In this document: positions 53,302-54,016 of the stretch, piece after piece | Position numbering within the stretch: position 1 is the stretch's first letter | How the letters are laid out: every line of letters starts with the position of its first letter | Origin: Spirochaetia bacterium UBA6919 | Lineage (GTDB): Bacteria; Spirochaetota; UBA6919 | Length of the DNA: 54,016 nt | Reading direction: 5' to 3' | Assembly: GCA_002450905.1 (NCBI GenBank) | Contig: DKAT01000062.1 | Span: 477-54,492, forward strand | Program-made: the position numbers and the translations under genes | The notes under the pieces: generated by a model | Told to the model about the DNA's origin: nothing | The model's database searches: none | The model's input: only the letters and a program-made list of their open reading frames with translations

Positions 53302-54016
53302 ATGAGATACATTATTTTTTTCTTACTAATTGTTCTAATTATAAACCCCATCCACTCAAAGGAGTTTTCATTTCCTGATAATCCCTACTATAAAAAAGTC
53401 ATTGTGGATGGAAATGTCTACCGTTTAATCAAACCAAACCAAATCAATATCTTAAAATATAAAGATCTATATCAATTAAAAAAAGAACTGACCAACGCAA
53501 GCAGACAATTTTTTAAATATACGTATATCATTACAACAGAGAATGGTACCCTTATTAGGGATGTTTCTACCATCCAAAAAGCCCTGTTTACTCAACTCTA
53601 TTCCCAATTATCCGGTGAAGATATTGAAGAATTTAATAATCTAACCAAATCCACAATGAACAAAATCGATGAAGCATCCACAGATCTATCAAAAACCCAC
53701 TATTTTAATTCCATTGAACCTATTTTATATTTAATCCATAAAAATTACCTACTTGATGATGATTTTACTAATTATTCAAAAAAATCACTTTACTTATTCC
53801 TAAAACAAATCCTTCAAAATCCAAAGGACGGATTTAAAAGCACTCTTTCTGAAATATTAATGAACTGCAAAAATCTTATGAATAATGCCCTAAAACTTAT
53901 TAAGACAAAACAGGGTGAGATCGTTTCCTATGACGAAGCCCTTGATATGAATCGTTTACGCTTGGGATTAGCATACACTTCAGCAGTTATCGAATATATT
54001 AATGATAACTCTCTTG
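53302..54016 (+). CDS. secreted helical protein, cut by the window end
   Basis: An open frame runs from ATG 53302 to the edge, at least 238 codons, without a stop. The N-terminus is a signal peptide (MRYIIFFLLIVLIINPIHS) with cleavage likely near residue 19-20. The mature part starts KEFSFPDNPYYKKVIVDGNVYRLIKP and then becomes helical, Lys/Asn/Leu-rich, with segments such as YFNSIEPILYLIHKNYLL and ALDMNRLRLGLAYTSAVIEY. AGGAAAG lies just upstream as SD. I recognise no family. It resembles other spirochaete periplasmic unknowns in style only. Confidence 0.8.
   Translation, partial: MRYIIFFLLIVLIINPIHSKEFSFPDNPYYKKVIVDGNVYRLIKPNQINILKYKDLYQLKKELTNASRQFFKYTYIITTENGTLIRDVSTIQKALFTQLYSQLSGEDIEEFNNLTKSTMNKIDEASTDLSKTHYFNSIEPILYLIHKNYLLDDDFTNYSKKSLYLFLKQILQNPKDGFKSTLSEILMNCKNLMNNALKLIKTKQGEIVSYDEALDMNRLRLGLAYTSAVIEYINDNSL

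Noticed and set aside
1..54016. tRNA, rRNA, CRISPR, prophage or intact insertion sequence
   Set aside because: I scanned the gaps for T-loop-like GTTCGAATC, regular spacer-repeat arrays, transposase or integrase genes and phage structural genes and saw none. A tool such as tRNAscan-SE would be decisive.

Overview
This is an AT-rich bacterial window that most likely comes from a spirochaete. The strongest marker is a 651-residue homologue of cytoplasmic filament protein CfpA (23184-25139), a protein I know only from spirochaetes. Other support comes from the loosely formed lipoprotein signal, the many MKK/MKN-type secreted proteins and the two near-identical methyl-accepting chemotaxis proteins. 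I see no rRNA, tRNA, CRISPR array, prophage or intact insertion sequence. The window looks like an ordinary chromosomal segment in which housekeeping genes alternate with lineage-specific unknowns.

Layout. 0.2-2.7 kb: thioredoxin-like [2Fe-2S] protein, ispH, a secreted repeat protein and xseB. 2.8-6.5 kb: a 21-residue-repeat coiled-coil protein, a broken radical SAM gene coupled to a large unknown protein, and a small unknown. 6.7-13.2 kb: an acidic coiled-coil protein with lysA, a Prp-type protease, an exported M16 peptidase, a DivIC/FtsB-like protein and a small secreted Cys-rich protein. 13.4-20.9 kb: thiE, two tandem chemoreceptors, a broken signal peptidase I gene and an HEVLE-motif protein. 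21.2-29 kb: purD-purE, cfpA with an unknown partner, and a PPDK-like protein. 29-32.5 kb: a short operon (ArsC-like, mqnD, TPR protein), a small membrane protein and a response regulator. 32.5-39.1 kb: a three-subunit molybdoenzyme resembling cytoplasmic sulfite dehydrogenase SoeABC, followed by an aldehyde dehydrogenase. 39.4-45.5 kb: ankyrin protein, an HU/nif3-like/psd/membrane-protein cluster and mnmG. 45.6-54 kb: methyltransferase, a two-helix membrane protein, an amidohydrolase that may be the futalosine-pathway deaminase, a second secreted repeat protein, pdxJ, a clpS-like gene, a YhcC-type radical SAM gene and a truncated secreted protein at the window edge.

How genes may work together. 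MqnD and the MqnX-like amidohydrolase both fit the futalosine route to menaquinone, and a quinone-linked SoeABC-type enzyme would need such a quinone. PurD-PurE, PdxJ, ThiE, LysA, IspH and Psd are biosynthetic enzymes. CfpA and the two chemoreceptors point to a motile spiral cell.

The most unusual content is outside or across genes. A 27-nt palindrome occurs in four intergenic regions. A CCCAT motif repeated at exact 11-bp spacing occurs in three intergenic regions. A run of different palindromes sits at 47.6-47.75 kb. Two conserved genes, a radical SAM activase-like gene and lepB, carry reading-frame lesions. Several unknown proteins have striking internal architecture, notably the five 21-residue repeats at 2.8 kb and the mirror-symmetric cysteine pattern at 13.0 kb. 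I did not find a clearly delimited new multigene system. The dispersed repeat families are the best candidates for undescribed elements.
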